Shown here piece after piece: positions 1-14,400 of a stretch of DNA of 64,000 bases. The notes under the pieces are model-generated. The model made no database searches. It was not told the origin of the DNA and was given only the letters and a program-made list of their open reading frames with translations. Made by a program: the position numbers and the translations under genes. The stretch lies in contig VWZS01002022.1 of the NCBI GenBank assembly GCA_013397075.1, positions 979,687-1,043,686 on the forward strand. The letters are read 5' to 3'. The stretch is from Rhabdornis inornatus (taxonomy: Eukaryota; Chordata; Aves; Passeriformes; Rhabdornithidae). Numbering within the stretch: the first letter of the stretch is position 1; each line of letters opens with the position of its first letter.

Positions 1-2312
1 TATTTTAAAATTAATATTTATTTTTCTCCTGCTGCAGAGCTGGAAGGTGGCTCTGGAGCAGGTGAAACAATAGGGAAGATGTAAAACCTGGGGCTGTCAC
101 CCTGTGTGGTGATGCCTGGCTGAGTGGCCTGGTGCTCCCANCCCTTGAGAGTGCAAGAGAGGCCAGAACCTCCAGAAGAACGCGGCAGGACACGCTCTGA
201 ACCAGTGTCACACTCCAGCAAAGCCACTGGGGCTGGGGTGGGAGGAGGGCAGCACCTGAGGCTTGTGGAACTGCTAAAACAGGATTATCTTGCAGGCAGA
301 AGACTTGAGCTGTTGATCAGAGCATTCCTGACCCCCCTCAAACACTTTAATTAAGCACCACCTTCTTCCAATCCAATAAACAGAAGCTGCTATCCCCAAA
401 TTCCAAAATTTGAAGCTCTTGCAGGCTGCTGTAGGAACACAGGAATGATGCAGGGCAAGGCTGAGCATTCCAGTGATGGATCCATAAACAACAAGATCCA
501 AAAGTGTAAAAGGAGCCAGGGCAGGGATCCCTGAACTGCCAGTGCTGAGCAGCTACAGCAGCTTTAAAATTCCACCCTTCAGAGCACCCAGCTCCCTGGG
601 TTTGCTTGTCCCAGTGTCATCAACACCTTCTGTGGGGCCATTTGAGAAGGGAGGATGAGTTCCTTGACAAAGCTCAAAACATGGAGATATTTGTTTGGGA
701 GGAAAAAATAAATATATCTACACACATATAGTGTGTTATGGATATTTTTAAAACAATATTAGCATAATCTATGTATTTTTCTGGGGTAATACACACATAT
801 ATATAGATTCTATGGGGATGTATATAATATGTGTGTACATAAATACACACAAATTAATATTTATTTCTAAACGTATATTTCTTTATTTTAATTATTTTTT
901 ATTTNTCCCCAAGCTGGCTGTCCTGGGCAGGCTAAGAGTGCCCCCTGCAGCCCTGCCAGCCCTTCCACTGCCAAAGGATTGTTTGCCATTCCCAATCAAT
1001 CCCTAACAAAAGGCAAACTAAGACAGGTTCCTAAATGCAGAGCAAGCCCAAAGCTCCAGGCAAAGGCCCCTGATTTAAAGGCACAAATGAAGCAATCCAG
1101 GAGGGTGAGGTGCTGGGCTCTCTTGTGCCTGGTTTGGCTGCTCCAGAGGAAAGGAGGGGTGGCAGGAGGGAAAGGAATGTGTCCCCCCAGGCTGCTGGTT
1201 TTTGTTTTGAGGATAAAGCCCCAACTCTGAACATCCCAGGTAAATGAAAGGAATGCTCTGAGAGCTGTCACCAGCTGGAAGCTGCACGTTCCCTGCAACA
1301 TTCATCAGATGTTCCCCTGCCCCTCCCCTCCACGGCTCTGAGGTGCTAGACAAGACAGGAGGGAAAAAACCCACACCAAAAGCCCCCCACAGGCTCTGTG
1401 CTTGTGATGTACAAACCCTCCCAGCGCCTTGAACTTCACCTTAGTCCCAGCTTTGCTGGCTCCAGCTTTACGAGGGTCATGCCTGCAGCTCAGAGTGCTG
1501 GGATTTAAATTAGCAGTGCTGAGGAAAACTCAGCATGGGGACTGGCAGCCCAGGGGCTCTGCCTGGATCCCTCAGGGTAGAATTGAAGTAAAAGCATCCA
1601 AGCTGCACAGCACAAGAAAAAGCTTTTGCTCTTCTAGAGGCATCTTCTTGTGACCATTATCACACCCCTGAGCAAAAGCCAAGTCATGCTTTGCCTTTAG
1701 TGAAATCCCCGGAATTCATCCCGAAGGAGTGCTGCAACACAGAGCTTTCCTCACAGCCTGCAAGGGAACAGCCTCCCAGGCACACAGGAACCACATCTTC
1801 ACACAAATAAAGGAGGTGCAATTCCATGAACACAGGGAAACACAAACAGATCACTGCCAGGGGCTTTGCACTGCATGGTCTGAGGAGGTTTTAAGGGGTT
1901 AAGCAAGAGCTCAAATTTCCCCTTTGGAAAGAAATGCTCCAGCTGTGACAAAAGCACTCAACTTCTGCTAGGACAGGCCCAGAGAGGCCACCTCCCAACA
2001 CAGCACCCTGATGATGGGAGCTGGAGAAAAATCCTTCCTGCAAACCAACAGCAGAGCAGGGACCACGGCCTGGAGCAGTGAGCAAGACATTCCTGTCCTG
2101 GGAGCAGTACAGATGGTTCTCCTTTTACAAAGTTTCACTTATTTTTCAGGATGGAACAAGGCTTGAATCACAGCACAAAAGAACACAGATCCCACAATTC
2201 CTGTGTTCTTCCACAAAGACAACAGAAAATTCACAATATTTACAATCTGAGAAAAACCCTGTATGAAAATCACAGCAGAGTAACCCACAGACCCCACAAA
2301 GCACTTTCCTAC
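1..2312. other. Part of RBM19 intron 21
   Basis: No RRM6 continuation exon, RNA gene or clear transposon is visible on either strand. A TA-rich tract at about 700-905 includes short TA and CA dinucleotide runs. Single ambiguous bases sit at 141 and 905. The small open frames look like chance frames. Confidence 0.7.
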
Positions 2313-2429
2313 CTGAAGAGCTCCCTGATTTCCCTGACAGTGGCCTGGAAGGGGATGTTTCTGACCAGGATCTTGGAAGTTTTCTGCTTCTTGGCAGTCT
2401 GTTTCTTTCGGGCTGATTTCACAGCAGGC
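2313..2429 (-). CDS. RBM19: RBM19 exon 21, start of RRM6, last exon in window
   Basis: PAVKSARKKQTAKKQK, a basic linker, then TSKILVRNIPFQATVREIRE and LF, the opening of RRM6. The acceptor is ttccag in phase 2 and the donor is gtagga in phase 2. The continuation (FGELKTVRLPKK-like exon) is not found between 2312 and 1, so intron 21 exceeds 2.3 kb. Confidence 0.95.
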
Positions 2430-5400
2430 CTGGAAGGCAACAGGAAGGGCACGTAAAGACCATGGAGCAGCAAAGCCCCTTTGAACTGGGGCTCCCTCAG
2501 GATTTGGAATGTGGAAAATTGGGGCACCAGCTCACATTGGCATCCTTGGTTGTGACACTGGCAGTGCCACACAGGACACCAAGAAGGATCAAATTCCAAA
2601 CACCCTTAAATCCTCCATCTGAAAATGAAATAGCCCATCTTGCTCCAGTTGAGGTCCTCATCTCACATTTGCCACCAACTTGTGTTTTGTCACCCAATCT
2701 TGCCCTTTAATTGCCAGGAGAATGCATTAATGAATATATTGTTAAAAATTAGCTTAATGTAAGCTAGTTTTGATTCTTTTTCTTCCTGGCTTATAAAACA
2801 GTAAAGGAAATTTTGTAATAGAGTATTAATTTTTTTTTTAACCTCTGGAATTGTATTGCATTTAGACAAGGTCAGAATTTACCTAACACAAAAGACAGCA
2901 GCTTATTCCATAAAGCAAAGCACTTCCCATTGTGGCCTAGATACCTGCTGAAGGGATTTTCAAAATCAAACTGGATAAAAATGGTTCATGAAAGAACTGA
3001 AATACAAAGTGCAGACACAGGGAGCTGTCACGACTGCTTGTGGTCCCCAGGAACCAGATTTTCAAACAAATTTTGACATTTAACAGATAGCACTTCCAGT
3101 AGGGTTTCCAGAGTGTCTGAGGGACAATGTTTAGGTGCCAACATTCAAATACCTGGATTAATTTGCCACTTTGCAGTTAGAATATTCTGTGCTGAGTAAG
3201 AACCAGAAAGGAATCCCTAAAACCCAAGGTTAATTCCAGGTAAATTCACCCACAAGTAACCATCTCCTCTGTGACTGCTCAGACAAAAGGAGGTAAATCC
3301 AGATTTTTTTATCAAGCAAGAAACCTGGTTTTGTCTTGATTTGATCAGAATATTATTCTTAAGCTCCTATTCTCTCAGATGAACAGGTAAAAGACTTCAT
3401 TACCCAGAAAAGATTTCTCTCCAAGAACTTTTCAAGCCCCTGGGAACTCCCAGTGCTGCCTGAACTGTCACCAAAGCTGAGGATTTTTCCTTGAGCAGGG
3501 AAGAAAATTCTGCCTGATTCTCACTTTGGCCTCATTTTTGGGGTCCCACTTCAGCTCATTCCTAATTTTTCTTTTTTCCTTTCAAGCAAAGCTGATTCTG
3601 AGTAAAGCAGAGCAAAGGCTGACATGTTCAACAGCTGGAGCACTCCTGGTCACATCCCTCAGGATGCAGATGCTGGGGAAGAAGCTCCCAAGGAAGGGAA
3701 GAAGCTCCCAAGGATGACTGCAGCTGAAATGTTAATGAGGTGAGAAGTGAGCCTTACCTGACAGCTCTCTCTGAGAGCTTCACTTCCAGCTTATGGCCAT
3801 CCACAGTGCAGCCCTGGGAGTTCAAACAAAGAAACAGCAGGAAGAAAGCATACAATTAATAGAAATAAACATATAAAAGAATCAGAAGTCAAAGCAGCAC
3901 TAAATTAACATTAATTAGTATTTGTTCTGTGAGGGAGTATCTGGGTCTCTACCCCCTGCAAGGGGCACCTGACAGGAAAACCCATGAAAATTCAAGCCTT
4001 GTACATTTTCTGGGATTTCCATGTTGGATCAGCACTAAGAAACAAACTTCTCCACAGTTCTGTCCCTTTATTAAATCTGTCCTCTTCCCTCAAAATCCTG
4101 GCCCATTTTAGAGGCTCCTCCACCTGTCCAGTGCAGCCCACAGCACTGACATCCCCAGCTGCATTTTGAGCTGCCAGGTTCACCCCAGTCTCTGGGAAGA
4201 GTCCCAGCCTGGCAGGCTCAGGCTCACCTGGAGCTGCCGCAGAGCTTTCTGGGCACTCTCTGGCTTCTTGTACTCCACAAATCCAAAGCCCATGGAAAGC
4301 AAAGTGCCTGTCAAGAGAGAAGGGGGACTTGCTAAGAAAGCAGTGACAATGTAAGATATAAAAACAAACCAGGAGCAAGCATTGATTGCCAAAACTGGGG
4401 GGACAAAAGCTTAATACCCCATGAAAAGGGCCAGCCTGTCCATGGCTGGACTTGGATGCTCCTCATGAGCACCCCTGGCTGAGATTTTTGAGCAAGGCAC
4501 TGCTCTGGACCAGCTGCTTTTGGTGCTGATGGGAAGAGGGGGGTAACAGATGCTGCATACAAAACTGACGTTTTCAGTGCAACTTCCTTAAACAAAACAC
4601 TACAAAGCAGCACTGGTCACAATCAGGGGAAGTGATCCCTTGTGGAGACAGACATCCCAGAAGCTGGAGTGATCAGCTGCCACTTCCACAACAAAGGAGA
4701 GACATCTCTTCCCCCCCTGCACAGCAAAGGTTTGCAGCACCTGAAGTCACACCACACCCCTGAGGAACTCACTGCCCAATACAGGAGCCATAATTAGGGG
4801 ACAGTTAATAATGAGGGGAGAAAACAACACCCCATTTTCAACTTCAGAACCTCAGCAGTGGCAGAGTGTAGAGGTGACCCCCAGTGTCAGGAGGGATCAG
4901 GTGCTCCAACATCAGCCCACACTTGGTGCTGCCTGCTCAGACCTCCAGCAGAACTGAAGAATTCACTTTATTTCTTTATCTCCCAGGGGATCTGAGTTCT
5001 CAAATATCCCACGACAGAGAAGCTGTGTCAAGGGGAAATGCCACAAAGCTATGCACTCCCAGAGAGAAGCCACAGCCCCTCCAGTCAGCCCTTGCCTTAA
5101 TCCAACTCCTTGGGAAGTGAGAGCAGCCAACAACAGGCACAGGCACTCATCCCTGCAGCCTGGGGGGCTCAGGGCTAGCAGTGAGAAGGCAAACCAAGCC
5201 CACTCAGCACAGCTCTCAGCCAGGCACCCTCGAGGATCTGGCATTTCCAGGATAATGCAGGGTTTAATCATCACGGGGCACCGGCTCCTGTCAGCCTGCA
5301 TCCCACTCTCTTCTGTCATCCTGAAGGAGTTTGGCTTCTCCCACCTCAAGATCTCAAGAGAAGGCCACATCTCCACAAACCCCACAATGGAGTTTAAGCT

Positions 5401-8400
5401 TCTAGACTGAACCCTGGGGGAAGGTTTGGGTGCTGCTTGCAGCCATTTCGACGGGAACACTTCTGGAAGCACCGAGGGTTTTGCCAGCAAGAACACAAAT
5501 GCTCAGCCAGATGAATGCTGAAGCAATGCCACACCTGAGCCCTCAGCAACCAGCTGAGGGAAGGAATTGAACAGCAACATCTAGAGTACCTGCTTTGTCT
5601 TTCTTCTTGGATATTGTGCAGCTCTTCAGGGCTCCCACTTTGGAAAACGTCTGCAAGGAATTTGGACACGTGATTCAGTTCCCTTTGTCACAGGCTTGCA
5701 ACTCAACTGCCAGCATGGCCTTCTTCCACACAGACCCACCTCCCCCAGCACACACCTGCCAGGCAGTGCAGCTGAGCCCTTCCTCATCCAATTATTTCTG
5801 TGCAAATATACACACACACACAGAGTTTTAAAGATATCAAGGCATGTATTCCCAGAAATGCTCCACCACTCCTCAGAAATAGTGCAGAGATCTGAGATGG
5901 CTCTGGAGGAACACTCTGGATTACAAGATGCCCTCAGCCAGGTAGAGGCCATAAGGGTGGGTGGTGCCTGTGATGTTTCTAGAACATAGCTCTTCCCAAA
6001 AACGGGAGGCTAGAGGGTAGCAAACTATTTCTTTGACTCCATTGTAAAGCCAGAAAAAGAAGAGGGGACAAGTGCCAGCCCTCCTCTGGACATTTATTTG
6101 TCCACAGCTGGACCAGAGTCTCTCCACAGTCTCAAAGGTCCAGGATTCTTGGGCCATGGAATGTGGCATTTTACACAGCTACAAGAAGTGCCAGAGATGG
6201 GAAATTCCAGCTGCCTTTCCTTATTTTGGTACGAACACCCCACAGGACTTGAGGAATGCCAGGCTCTCTCCCAAGTGCTCTGTTGAGGTGAAGCAGCACA
6301 ATGTCAGCAGAAGCTGAGAGGAAAAGCACATTCAGAAATCTTCATTTATTTATTCACTGCCTCTCACACACGAAGCAGTGGCAGAGCTGCAGCAGTGCCT
6401 GTCCCAAGGAGAAGCATTACAGAAAACATAGGAAATCAGGAATGTTAGATTTCCTGCTGCCTCCACCTGTCTCTAGATGGAATTAAACCCCATCAAAACA
6501 GTTTCAGATGCATTTATCTTAACTGACACCTGGAGTGATGTTCCCATTCTCAGTAGAACTCAGTGCTTTCTCATCTCCCACTAGGTCACACTGGCTGCAG
6601 CTGAAATCCTTTAAACACTGTGTCCTTACTGCTCACCTCCTTCAGCGTGTCTTCTGTGGTGGCAAAGTTCAGGTTTTTGATGAACAAGGTACATCCAGGA
6701 ATGTTTTCTTCTTCCTCCTCCTCTTCCTCTTCTTCCTCCTCCTCTTCTACCTGTGCTGCTGCTTCCTCTGAGTCTTTTTTTACAGCTTCACCTGAAACAA
6801 GAAAAATAAACACAACTTTCTAAAATGCAACAAAGCCAAATTTTGGGGGAGTTGCCCACTCAAATAGTGGGGATGGGGAGAAAGGTGGTGTATTTAGGGA
6901 GGGAAGATCAGCCCTCACAGTGGGAAGTCACCCAGACCAAACATATCCTGGAGCTTGACACAACAGCACAGAAACACAGAGACCCCCAGCAAGTCAGCCA
7001 AAGTTCTTACCTGGCACCAGCCCTGCTTCATCCTCCTTTCCTGGAGCCCCAGCTTTTCTTTTCTGAGGGGCTGGGCTGAGGAAAACCCCCATTGGAGCCC
7101 ACTCCAGATACAAGGGCACAGAATGAAACTGTGGAGAGAAGACAGGAGAGAAATAAGGAGTGAAGGGCAAGGCCCAAAAGAAAAACTCTGCTCCCAGCTT
7201 CATTTTCATCTTGCTCTGTAATGGCAAACAGCAGTGAAAAAGCTGAGTAATCTTTTCAAGTGGCTAAATTCTGTGTCACAAAAAGATCCAGCCTCACAGG
7301 ACCACAGCCTAAACTCTGTGTCACAGAAGGATCCAGCCTTACAGGACCAACACCTGGCATGGGACACTCCTGGATTGTGAAAGGGAAAAGAAACCCTCCA
7401 GCTGTGTCCCAGCCCCCTTCTCCAACATCCTCTGCAGGCTGAGCCCTGCTCTGCTGTACCAGACACCTCCCTAAATCCAAAGGACACAGGCTGGCAGATC
7501 AGTGGCTCTGGGATAACGCCCTTCCCACACTCCCTGTGCCCCTCACCCTTCTGCAGCTTCCCAACTCACCAAGATCCCACTCCCCAGGCAGTGCCCCCAC
7601 CTTGGTGTAGGCCAGCCTGGTGAAGGCTTGCTTGGCCTCTGTGGGCTCCAGGAACTCCACGATGGCAGTGATGCCTCCCTCTGGCAGCAGCACCCGGCCC
7701 AGGCTGCCGTGTTTGCCAAAGAGCTCCTCCAGCTCCGGGGCGCTCGTGCCGGCCGGCAGGTTCTTCACCAGGATCACTGTCTTGCTCCTCTCACCAGCAG
7801 CCTGACACAGCCAGCAGGGAGAGAAAGAATATGGCATGTAAGAGAGAGAATCCAGCATTTTTCTGACTGGAGACTCCGGATCCAACAGGCTGTGCTCTCC
7901 CTCTCCCTGTATCACTCCTTTCCCAGACTCAAAAGGATCAACAGTCATGTAGAAAACACTCCCTGGAAAATCCACATGCCACTACAACCACATCTCATGG
8001 ATGGAGGATTCAGCTGCAGATCTTTCCCTGACTACAGCAAGCTGCCCACCATCCTAAAGCCATCATATTATGGATTGCACCCATCCCAAAGGCAGCTGCA
8101 CTTTCAAATGGATACACTTCCTAAGTCATCAGGGAGGGTTCAATCCTGCAAGATGCCAAGGAGTTAATTACCAATTTCTAAGAGAGCTGAGAACATCAGG
8201 ACTAGAAGAGGTGGATCCCTATGGGTGCCTCCAGCTGAGCCTCTTACCTGGCTGAAGGAATCCAGGCTGACTCCATTTTCCACAAGGAACCGGCGGATTT
8301 CCTGGACCAGCTCCGTTTCTCCCAGAGCCACTCTCACTGCCACACTGTCTTTGCTCTCCTGCAGGCAAGAATTCAGTCACCTGCTGCTCTCAGAAGCACA

Positions 8401-11400
8401 TGCAAAGGGAATGTGACAGGCAGCTTGAGGGTAAAATGTTCCAGCTCCTCTGGAGCTGCTGGAAATTGTGCTGTTGGAATTCCAACACATCCTAAAGTAA
8501 AATGAAACTTCCAGGAAGGATCTGAGCTTCGGGGTGTAAATTCCCATCAACTTCTAGTTATGTCGAAAGGCAAAACTCAGCCACAGTAAAGCAGAGTGGG
8601 AAGGAAGGCTGGGGACCAAGGGATCAACAGGCTCAGACCCCACAGAGGTGCTACAGCACCACAGGCCTCAGCTCTGCGGTGCCCATGGATGCACTGAGGC
8701 TTTTCCTGTACAAGACCAGGAAGGCCCTGACCACAAAGAAACAGGCAGGAAAGTGATGCCCCACCCCAGCTGATCCATCCCAACCCAACTCACAGCATCC
8801 AGCACTTGACTTTTGGAAGCATTGTACTTCTGGGCCATGGCATCAGCCACAGCGTTTGTCCCCACAAACAGCGCATTCCAGTTGTGGGAGCTGGCAAGAG
8901 AAAACACAGCCAGGGTCAGTCATGGGACTCTTCTAGTCAATAATCCTGGGAAAAAGCAGCTCTGAGAGGTGCAGGGTGAAGAGAGAGGGAAAGAAGGGTG
9001 GAAAATCTCTAGAGAAGGGACAGGATGAGGGAGATGTGACTAGAGAGCAAACAGGAAACAGTGCAGGCAGCAGAGCTCTGCTTCCCCCAGACCTGACTGG
9101 TCACAGCTCTGCAGCTGAAGTACCCGAAGTTCAGGTACTGGCTCAGAAGGACACACCTTTCCAACTGGCCTCCTAAACCCACAAACCCCATGCAAGCAAG
9201 GTTGCACCTTTTTCCCTTCAAGACAGAAAGTATCAGCCACTTCTTGCAAACTGATTTGTCACCCAGCAAGAAAAACTGCTACAAACTTTAGAATTACAGG
9301 TGGCCAAGCAGAGGAGAAAGGCCCAACTGGTCTGAAACCACACCCCAGAAGAATTACAGACTTTTTAGAGAAGAAACTCATACCAAAGCCCTGCTGCTCT
9401 CAATTTCTGCTCTCACTGAGCTACTGCAGCTACTTGGGAAGAGGAGTCAGGTAGGTAAGACAGAAAGAAAACAGAGCTGCACAGCAAATCAACTTTGGGA
9501 ATGTCTACAGTCCCTGAGAAGATCCCACATGCATTCCTGCCACTCCCTGGGAATCTGGCAGCTTGTGCTGTACCTGGCACTGTTGGCTTTGTCCTTGGCC
9601 TCTTTGCGCTTTTTGTAGGAGGAAGACTCTTCTGCATCTCCATCTTCCATTTTGTCCTTTTTGATTGTGGAGGGTAAAAGATGCATCATTCTGCCCTGCA
9701 AGGTAGGAAGAAGAGGCCCAGCAGCTCTGGAATAACCCACAGGTCCACTTCCTGGTACCTTTCCTAGTCAGACAGCCTTGGTGGAAGGAGGGAATTTTCC
9801 TTCCCAAAAGAGCCACAACTGCAAATCACAGTGGCCACATAGCATGAGATACACTCAGAGCTCCTTCACCACCTCTACCAGGATTTTGGTGTCTGCAAAG
9901 CTGTTCAAACCAAGCTACTCTACCAAAAAAACTGGCAGGAGAGCCTCAACCTTTTTAACAAAGCCCAGAAGCAAACTGTCAGCCACATTACCAACAAGCA
10001 TTCCCACCAGCTGCAGCCCAGAGCACAGAAAAAGCATCAGCTGCTGTACCTGGAACACCTGCCCATCCAGCTCTGCCAGGGCCTTCACAGCGTGCTCAGG
10101 GATCATGTAGGTGATAAAAGCAAATCCTTTGGGTTTCTTGGTGAGTTTCTCTATGGGGAAGTGGATCTCCGAGAGGGGTCCTGCAGGAGGCAAGGCTTGG
10201 TGGTCACACATGTCCCTGCACAGCTCTGAACTGGCACCTCCCACACACAGTCAGGGATGAGGGGAGCAGCTCTGGATGTGTGGTGAGCCACCAGCCTGGG
10301 CCAGGAGCTGCAGAGGGACAAGGCACAAACAGCATAAGTCCAGCTCATGGGTTCTGACAAGTGACACAAACCAGGCAAGCTCTGAGCAGCTGCCTTCACC
10401 TCCAGTCAGGGATAAAGACTTCCACAACCTCACCCTCTCTGCCCCAAGATAATCTTAAATGTGTTGAATTTGGAGGCAGAAAACTTCAAACTTACACCCC
10501 AAGTCTGGAATGTCAAGTGGATCTCAAGGATTCACCTCTCACCTGCAGGAGGCTTCCTGCCAAGCAGGCTCACATTATCACACCAGAAAATGAAGATGAT
10601 GGCAGCTGGGCCATGTCCAGGAGATGTGGACACACAGCTTTGTCCATTCCCACCCAGCAGGAAAACCTCTGGACAAAGCAAAGACATTGCCCTGCAAGTT
10701 CCAGCCCTGTGGCAAACACTCACCATACTTTGAAAAGATCTTCTCCAAGTCCTCCTCAGTGCTGGTGAAAGGCAGATTCCTGACAAAGAGTCTCCCTGAC
10801 TCAGACAAGTCCTCTTCCTCCTCGTCATCCCTCAGGATCCTTTGCCAGGGCTGGTGCTCAGGTTTTGCTGGCACAGTTTCTTTTGCAGTGTTCCTGCACC
10901 TGGACACCTCCACACAGCGTCCACCTGGTCCCCAAACAACACAGAGGGACCTTGGATACCTCCCAAGGCCACGAGGAAACAACACCCATGTGCAAATGCT
11001 GCCCAGAGAGGCTGCCTAGGACACAGGCTAGACAGAGTTAAAGGAATAAAGGAGGTGTTTACTAAAAGGCCTTCAAAGGAGACACCTTGGGCAGTACAAG
11101 AGCCTGGCTGAGGCTACACCCAAGATGGACAATGGGTCACAACTTTTCACACCTTTTAAAGTTTTGGTCCACTTATATATTGGGGTCCAATTACAGCTTC
11201 AGGTTATGAAGTCCCACCTCCCAGACTGCTCTCCTCAACTTGCTGTTGTTTATACTTTTTGGGCCTGAACTGGAAAAGGATTGTTTTGTCTAATTAAGCT
11301 GTGAGGAGAACTTGTGAACACTTTATATGAAGTTCAGAGCACACACTAATGATCTGGATAACATGAAACCTAAAACTGAAGGCATCACAAAGAGCCCAGG

Positions 11401-14400
11401 GTTAGACACAATTACAGCCCCACAGGCTCTGAGCAGGACTCAAAAATAAGGGGGAGGTGGGGGCTGTAAGAGTCAGTCTCCATAAAAATCTTTGCTTTCA
11501 GAGAGCCCCAGCCTGTCTGTGCCAGCCTACACAGTATTTGCAAACGGAATTTCAGAAGTTACTCCAAGGGTTAGGCCAAGCCCAGGGCTCCAACCCAGCC
11601 TTGCAGCACTGCCTGTACAAAGCTGGACTCGAGCAGCGTTATTTTTATCCCAACAAGAACCACCTCCAGCACACAGCAAAACACGAGGGCCCCAAAACCC
11701 CACTCCTGCCACAGCACCTGGCTGATCCCAAGAAACAAGCCCCCCATCTGCCAGGGAAAAACTCCAATCACAGGAGCTACTTGTGCAGGAAACACTCGAG
11801 CAGCTGAGCTCCCACGGCCGGAACAAACAGCCCTTACCCAGGAATTCTTTTTTCCGCTTCAAGGCCCTTTGCATTTCTGCTTCACTCTTCAAGTCAACAA
11901 AGATGTAACCTTGGAGGAAGGGAAGGTTTAACTGAGCATCATGTGGGGAACACACACAGCCACTAATTGGGTAATTAAGAGTGAATTGGGCTTGCTTTAA
12001 TATAGATTCCTATAGATAGAGCATTCAGCTCCCATGAAAAGTTTCAATCCAGCCTGGAAATGGCCATGTTAGACTGGAAGGCTGCCTTTTCAATGCTTAT
12101 TCTCTACATACAAATAAAAAAACTTGACTTAGCAGCTGGAGGAGGCTTTCACAGGTGCCTCTGAGAGCAAATAAAAAGTGCATCCTTGTTGGACTATTAA
12201 AGTAAAGAGCACACAGCAAAGCTCCAAGGACCTACTCCCACAAATCAGCACAGTGCCCTGTGCTGCTGCAGCTATCCCAGAGGAAGAGGCTTTTCCTTGG
12301 CATTGTTTGGGGTGTTTAGAAAAGTTCTGGATGCAGCTCAATAACAAAAAAAAGGCTCCTGCTGCTACTCTTAAGGGAGCACAGCCAACATTACTCTGCC
12401 CACGGCATCCTGTGGACAGCAAGTAGGGCAGGAGAGCTGCAAAGTCACAGAAAGGTCTGGAATAATCAGGCCATGAGCCAGGGATTTGGAACTGCAGATT
12501 GAAAAAGCAGAGGGGTGATCAAAAGGTCCCCTGACTCACAGAGCCCACCCCCCTTCCACACACAGGTCTTACCTGAATCCTTCCCCTGGGCCTTTTTTCC
12601 CATCCGGATTGCCACTGGCTTCAGAGGGAAGAAAAAGTCCCGAATTTTTTGCTGCAGGAAGAATTAGAATTGTTTGAATAAGTTCTCAGATACAGGAAGC
12701 AGCAAGTTGCAAGCTTAGGTTTTTACTATAAAACACCCTGCCCAATAAACAGATCTCTTCCCCTGATCACTCACACAACCCCCAAAAGAGTGAAAAGTGA
12801 AAAGTTTCTGCAAACACCGTGCAGAGCTACACTGGGAGATGCCCCTGAGCCTCCCTCCCCAGCTGGAAACCAAACTTGCCTCAGTGATGTTGGAGGGGGC
12901 CCCACGGAGCTTCACTGTGAATGGAGTGCTGGCTTCCCCTGAGCTGCCCTGGCTCTGCACAGAGGAGGAGGAAGAAAAGGGAGAAAAAACTGAATGAAAG
13001 AACAAAAATCACAGCACAACCAGCTGGGCTTGGCCAACAAACAGGAGGCTGAAGAGTGGGAGGGAATATCAGGAGATTCCCACAGCTGCAGCAGCCTGGG
13101 GCAGGAGGTGCCAGCTGAAGCTGCAGTGCCATGAAAAACTGAATTCTGCTCTTTCCAGGACAGCATTTCCTGGAAAAAAGCCTCTGACAAGGGCACTAGC
13201 AGCACTTACCTGGAAGCCCCATCTTTGGGAATTTATCCCTGAGGAGATTCAACAGCATTTGTGTGTCACACCAAGAATGCCAAGAAAGCTGGTACCCAGT
13301 GGGGCCTGCAGCCTTCCCAGGCTGCCTGCTCATCCCTGCAGGGACTGACAGACACCTGCTATCCACGAAGCTGGTGCTGCAAAGAAGATAGAAATCTAAT
13401 TCAGCTGTACCTCTAGTGTGGATCCTTTCTTCTTCTTCCCCACTGGTGTTTTTTGCTCTGTTTGTTGGGGTTTTGGCTTCCCCCTTTTCTCTGAATGGGC
13501 TTCTGCAATGCCTGAATCTTCCTCAGTCTCACTTTCCTCCTCCTCCTCAGTCTCTGTTTCTTCCTCTGTACTGGATGAGGACGAAGAATCCTTCACCACT
13601 TTAGATTTCAGGTAATCCATATCTGAGAGGTCTTTGCTGGTAGCTGCCTTCTTCCCTTCTTTCTTTCCTGGCACAGAGGAGAGAGCAGAGAATTTTTTTC
13701 ACACAGATGCTGCGTGCTCTCCCTCCAGGCCAGGAAGAAGCACAGAACTGACACAATCATGGCCATCACCTCCTTGTCCTCCACCTTTTCCATGGGAAAG
13801 GCTTGAGAACAGCAGAGCAATTTCATCTCAGCACTTCCAGACTGACAGCTTAGATCTCAAAGCAACAACTCACATATAAAACACATTAGAAAGGGGTTTG
13901 AGGTACTCCAGGATGAAGTATTTTGTCACGATTTTAACTAAATAACCCAAGCAGGCCTCAGAGAAGGGTTTCAAGTGTTTAGTTTTACAGGGAAAAGGAC
14001 ACAATCACACCTGCATTTGAGTCACCCAAGGAGAGATGAGGAGCAGCAGGGAAAACACCACTCACTCCACCAGAACAGCCTGAGGAAATCCCATGGAGGG
14101 AGGGAGAAAAGCTCCAAACCCACACCCACCCCTGCTTCAGGGACACTGGATCCTAAAATACACACAGCAGACTGCAACCCAGACTGGTGAGTCTTCAGCA
14201 TGAACCCATGACTCCAGATTCCCTCTCAGGAGCCAAGACACTGAACCCTGTCCCTTCCCATCTACCCTGGCAGGCCCAATTTCCAGAAACATGCACCAAA
14301 GGCAGAGCAAACAAGTTCACAGAGGTTCCTAAACCAACAGCAACCACATCCAGCCCTGGAAATCCTGCAGATGAAAGGGGCTGCAAGTAGGAAAGCTGCA

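Larger units (their letters stand above)
2430..6636. other. RBM19 introns 20-17 between exons 21 and 17
   Basis: Intron 20 is 1.3 kb (2430-3757), intron 19 is 414 bp, intron 18 is 1.3 kb (4308-5589) and intron 17 is about 1 kb (5651-6636). I see no transposon with clear ends. Minor features are an 18-bp unit (gggaagaagctcccaagg) present twice in tandem near 3675-3712 and a short CA run near 5811. All splice signals are GT-AG. Confidence 0.6.

Noticed and set aside
13206..13234. Apparent extra RBM19 exon ending at gcttccag|gtaagt
   Set aside because: The donor looks good, but joining from exon 6 through any of the nearby acceptors gives an in-frame stop (TAA, TAG or TGA), and exon 6 to exon 7 already joins in phase. 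Probably a cryptic donor.
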